Source: Bugula neritina (lineage: Eukaryota; Bryozoa; Gymnolaemata; Cheilostomatida; Bugulidae). From it: a stretch of DNA of 64,000 bases. The stretch is taken from contig OZ037766.1 of the NCBI GenBank assembly GCA_964035545.1, positions 23,093,767 to 23,157,766 of the forward strand, written 5' to 3'. Shown here in pieces: positions 60,371-64,000 of the stretch (positions within the stretch are counted from its first letter, which is position 1; every line of letters begins with the position of its first letter). The position numbers and the translations under genes are program-made. The notes under the pieces are model-generated. The model was not told the DNA's origin. It saw nothing but the letters and a program-made list of their open reading frames with translations, and ran no database searches.

Positions 60371-63300
60371 TCACCAACTATCTTCTTCTTGGAAAAGTTT
60401 GTTCTTGTCAGTAGCTTGAAGGTCAGTATCTACAAAACATAGAATATTGCAAGAGTGACCTATGCACATCATTTGCAATGCTGTTGGATAGTCTAGAATA
60501 AAGTCACCACGCTATAACTCTGGTCAACATAATATTATAGCTAGTTTGGGTGAAAAACAAAAAAGTATTGACTGAAAGAACGTGCCAATATCTCACTGCA
60601 CTATATTTCGACATTAACTTTACGAAATCCAACCCATTCCGTAAGGCGTAAGGTCTAGCGTACTGCAAGGGAATTCCCCTTTTGCACAATTGTATGCGTG
60701 AAGTGAAGCATGACAGCGTTGCTTGGGTTCCATACAATGATTATTGTGCGATGATTGGCTGTTACATATTGATACCTTGTAAACTAGTTAAAAGTAAGCC
60801 CAGTCTATGTGCTAAGCAGCTAAGGTTACTAGTTGCCACATACTTTGTTCAGCAGTGCAGTATAATATAATGGCAACTATGCTTACTTACAGGTATAAAA
60901 AACTCACGCAAGTTTATAGTCACCATCCCGTGAGAAACCCCTGATGGAAGGTTTTGTTTTGTTAAATTGGGCTAAGGACGTTTTCAGATGGGGCACAGGA
61001 GCAATTATGACTGAATGCTCTTCTTAACATCACCCATGGCCTTTGTCGGCTCGAACCCAGGACTTCGCACTTACTAGGCCAACGCCCTAACCCCTAGACC
61101 TCGGCTGCCCCTTAACTATACTTACAAGTATGCAGAGTGACATGTATAATATATTTAACCCTTTGTATATGTGTGTGAACATTACAAGGGGTGTAAAGCT
61201 ACCATCTCAAACACAAAACTGTGTCACCAATAACACTAGTTTATTATATTTATGCTGGCTGTGACAATGTATAAACTGAGTGAATTTATTTCTACATTTA
61301 GCATAGTGATCTATAGTACAGCGATTGAGGGAGGGAACCAATGATGCCCTGAATCAATAGAATATTGGAAATTTCTGACTATCCAGGAGATAGAAATACC
61401 ATGTAAATAAGCATGGTGGAAAGATTTCTTTGAAAAACCAAAACTCTTTTTAGTTTGACCCAAAGAAAAGATTAGGGAGTAGCCGTGGTTAGTGGTTAGA
61501 GCACTGGCCAAGTAACCACAAGGTCAGTGGTGCCCATTTCCAGTAAAGGTCATTGGTAATGTTATGAAGGTCATTCAGTCATAATTGCTTCTGTGCCACA
61601 TTAGATAACAGTCCTTAGCCCACTTACAAAATGTCCCTTTCCATCAGGGGTTCACAGGGATAGCGACTATAAACCCATATGAGTTTTTCAAAGGACAAAT
61701 GAAACACATACTTTCTAGTGCATAAACTATTTGTTAACTGTTTCATTTTGTACACTAAGCATATATTTCCTTCTAGCTGTATTATGTAAAACAAATTAAA
61801 ACCGCGTTGAATGTCCCCCTACTTAGAGTTGTCCCACCTTGTTGTATAATTCTAAAACCTAACATTTAGCCAACACCAAAACTCAAGGTTATTTTTGAAT
61901 TAAATTGTATGAAGAAACCAAGATTATCTAGATACACTATGCACCAGTTTGTCCTTGTCTTACACCTAATCACAACTCAATAACGCAACTAAGGTATTAA
62001 CTTACTCAATATGCTGTATGTTTCAGAATTACGCAATAAATCAACACATGCCCGAGCACACATGGTTTTGAAAGCCTATGAAGTTCAAATAACTGGACGG
62101 ACTACCTGGCAATTCTGCACCATAAACTTTTAGTTTGATGAAAAAATGTGTAACAAGGTACAATTAGTTGAAGCAGAAGAGAATAGAATAAACTAATAGT
62201 TGCACTAAAAATAGAAAATGCTATAAGTAGAAAAACTGCAAGACAAGAATGCATAAAAAACAGATCAATATTAAGGAGCATTGCTACATTAATGGTGTTT
62301 ATAACATTGCAATGTGTAATGTCGCAACACTATGCGCATTGCAGAGTAATGCAATGCTGAATTTAATACAAAACGGTGTGGTACTCTAGTACTGGCATTA
62401 GCTAATGTGGTACTACAAGGCATTATCACTAGATGCTGAACATTATCATTGTTCCCACATTTTAGAAGTGAAACCTAATTCTCTGTAAGGGTGATTTCAC
62501 TATACCTAGCAAATCATAAGTCTTCAAGTTTTCTAGTTTGAGATAGAAAGTTCAATATTTCTGAATAAACTAAAATAATAAGTAATCTGTCAGCGTTTAA
62601 CGATCAACCCTTCCAACCCCTTAATCCTGCCCGCTGTTACACCCCTATTAGAATTTCCGGTGATCGCATACAGTAGTTGCTATGTTTGAATTATATAGTG
62701 TTCTATTATTTTGGACATTGCCTACCTGCAGTGATGGTGGAAGACAACTCTAGGTGCTTCTTCTTGGGTTTGGACACACTTCTGCTATGAAATAATTATA
62801 CTGATGCTCAAACATACATTAAAGTCATATACACTATACACACTACAACTATGTACACTATACACACTATGTACACTATACACACTACAACCATGTACAC
62901 TATACACACTACACACTATGTACACTATACACACTACAACCATGTACACTATACACGCTATGTACACTATACACACTACAACCATGTACACTATACACAC
63001 TACAACTATACACACTATACACACCCTCTTATAGAGAAGGCAATTTCTTAGAAAGAAAACGAATGCAAGCAAAATGATGTGTGCAAACTTTCAACCTATA
63101 GATCATTACCATAACTGAAATAATCCACATTATCCTCAGAATCTAACTCTCTAAATGAGACTATGACATGCTCAGTCCTTATTGCTAGTTGCTAGTAAGC
63201 ATCACGTGACAATGCAGGCACTACTCAATCTCTCCATGCTATCAATCCTGCTGTACCATAACGACATTCATTGCTCTCATTCATCAGCATTACAGTATTA

Positions 63301-63961
63301 ATCACCATCAATGAAAACTATATATCATATTCTACCAAATATCTTTGCACATAAGACATAATTAACGCATAGAATTAGTAGGACAAGTAATTGGGACTCT
63401 GTAGAAATCAATATGTTATTGCATATACTACAGAACTGGTTAATTTCAGCTAAACCATGAACAAACATACAGCAGGTATGATAGCGTTAGTTCCAGAACG
63501 TAACTGGATAATAAAACTACACACTCATGTTATACCAAGAGAAAGATCTTCGTTACCTGTCCAAGTCATTATTTACAGATTTCCTATGTGTGGCCACACG
63601 TTTCATAGGCTTGCTGCCTTGAGAGGGGTCAGAGTCAGCGTGAGAGGCTGCTGCTGAGGGGTCACCGGAGGTCGCCAAACCACAAGGCTTAGTACTCCAG
63701 TCACTGTAACTCTTGATAGTACAGCTGTGAACAGAGTTGGCTAGCTGTTTCTTCACTGTAAGATTCATTGAGTATACTGTAGTACCAACATACTGTAGTA
63801 ACAGTATACTGTAGTACCAACATGCTGTAGTAATAGTAGTAACAACACACTGTAGTAACGACATACTGTAGTGAAATAGAATAACAGACCTGCTTTGTTG
63901 TCAGATCTATGCTGTAAGGTGACCATAGCGGATTTGGCGTCAATCCACTTGATGTATATGT
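60371..63961 (-). CDS. PARN: Poly(A)-specific ribonuclease PARN, C-terminal part
   Basis: A 3' exonuclease that removes poly(A) tails and trims small RNAs. Only the last exons are in the window: 63961-63890, 63755-63557, 62781-62726, 60429-60371 (minus strand), phases 1-1-2-1 agreeing to the stop. The first visible exon, IYIKWIDAKSAMVTLQ, matches the RRM strand of PARN (WIDDTSAFVSL in human). NKAVKKQLANS follows, then a Ser-rich linker, basic KPMKR and KPKKKH patches (likely nuclear localisation) and the terminus LFQEEDSW, close to human LFEVPDTW. The nuclease domain lies beyond the right edge. R3HCC1-type proteins share a similar KWVDDTHAL strand, but the C terminus favours PARN. The 2.3-kb last intron holds two SINEs in opposite orientation. 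Confidence 0.75.
60897..61110 (-). mobile_element. tRNA-derived SINE, copy 5
   Basis: On the minus strand the head GGGGCAGCCGAGGTCTAGGG leads to an A-box-like GGTTAGGGCG and a B-box-like GGGTTCGAGCC. The common body (GGCCATGGGTGATGTTAAGA, AATTGCTCCTGTGCC, CTTAGCCCAAT, CATCAGGGGTTTCTCAC, GACTATAAACTTGCGTGAG) and a T-run follow. It lies in the last PARN intron, in the same sense as the gene. Confidence 0.87.
61474..61688 (+). mobile_element. tRNA-derived SINE, copy 6
   Basis: The head AGCCGTGGTTAGTGGTTAGA is intact, but the B box has decayed. The body has GGTCATTGGTAATGTTA, AGTCATAATTGCTTCTGT, TCCTTAGCCCACTT, CCCTTTCCATCAGGGGTT and GACTATAAACCCATATGAG. It lies 360 nt from copy 5 in the opposite orientation, so an intron transcript could fold. 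Confidence 0.85.
62815..63025. repeat. TACACTATACACAC-type tandem repeat
   Basis: Tandem units of about 18-36 bp built of ACTATACACACTAC and AACCATGTAC. They lie in the PARN intron between the exons at 62726-62781 and 63557-63755. Confidence 0.9.
63770..63875. repeat. Short tandem repeat in a PARN intron
   Basis: About six units like ACTGTAGTACCAACAT or ACTGTAGTAACGACAT fill most of the 134-nt intron between exons 63557-63755 and 63890-63961. Confidence 0.85.
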
Positions 63962-64000
63962 CTACAGATAGTATACACACCAGCTACACATAGCACAGCA

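Overview
The window is nuclear DNA from an invertebrate animal. It is visibly AT-rich, has no bacterial-style operons, and holds intron-rich genes with GT-AG splice sites, a tRNA-derived SINE family, LINEs, MITE-like elements and many minisatellites. A collagen prolyl 4-hydroxylase and an adhesion GPCR point to Metazoa; I cannot name the phylum with confidence. Five conserved genes were assembled by hand, exon by exon, and every exon junction given keeps reading phase.

Layout. (1) 3874-12680, plus: NADP-dependent isocitrate dehydrogenase (IDH1-like, 412 aa, 11 coding exons). Its first coding exon is only 16 nt, and a nearly complete LINE lies antisense in intron 1 (about 4459-7880). (2) 13466-23228, minus: prolyl 4-hydroxylase alpha subunit (P4HA, 539 aa, 14 exons), convergent with IDH1; one intron holds a decayed reverse transcriptase. 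(3) 26792-35721, plus: HELLS/LSH-type SNF2 chromatin remodeller (17 exons seen, at least 915 aa), divergent from P4HA across about 3.5 kb. Its introns hold a tandem hammerhead-ribozyme element, a hAT-like MITE and three large minisatellites. (4) 40520-54000, plus: an adhesion GPCR (about 1061 aa, 22 exons) with signal peptide, EGF-like module, pentraxin/LamG domain, hormone-receptor motif, GAIN region with a degenerate GPS, and seven membrane helices. (5) 60371-63961, minus: the 3' end of PARN (poly(A)-specific ribonuclease), which continues past the right edge.

The genes are unrelated housekeeping, chromatin and receptor genes; they do not form a pathway. The most striking signals are non-genic. 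First, two hammerhead ribozyme cores lie exactly 272 nt apart on the minus strand of a HELLS intron (32953-33274), as in retrozymes or Penelope-type elements. Second, 5' splice sites have been tandemly copied: two exon ends of the GPCR are triplicated with their donors (40-bp and 30-bp units), a third GPCR intron is almost wholly built of 15-bp units that start at the donor itself, and a HELLS intron carries an array of CAG|GTGAGT-like units. Third, a 119-bp inverted duplication of a SINE fragment lies in a GPCR intron.

Gene-poor stretches (1-3873, 23230-26791, 35722-40519, 54001-60370) hold dispersed repeats, low-complexity AT-rich DNA and at most weak exon-like signals.
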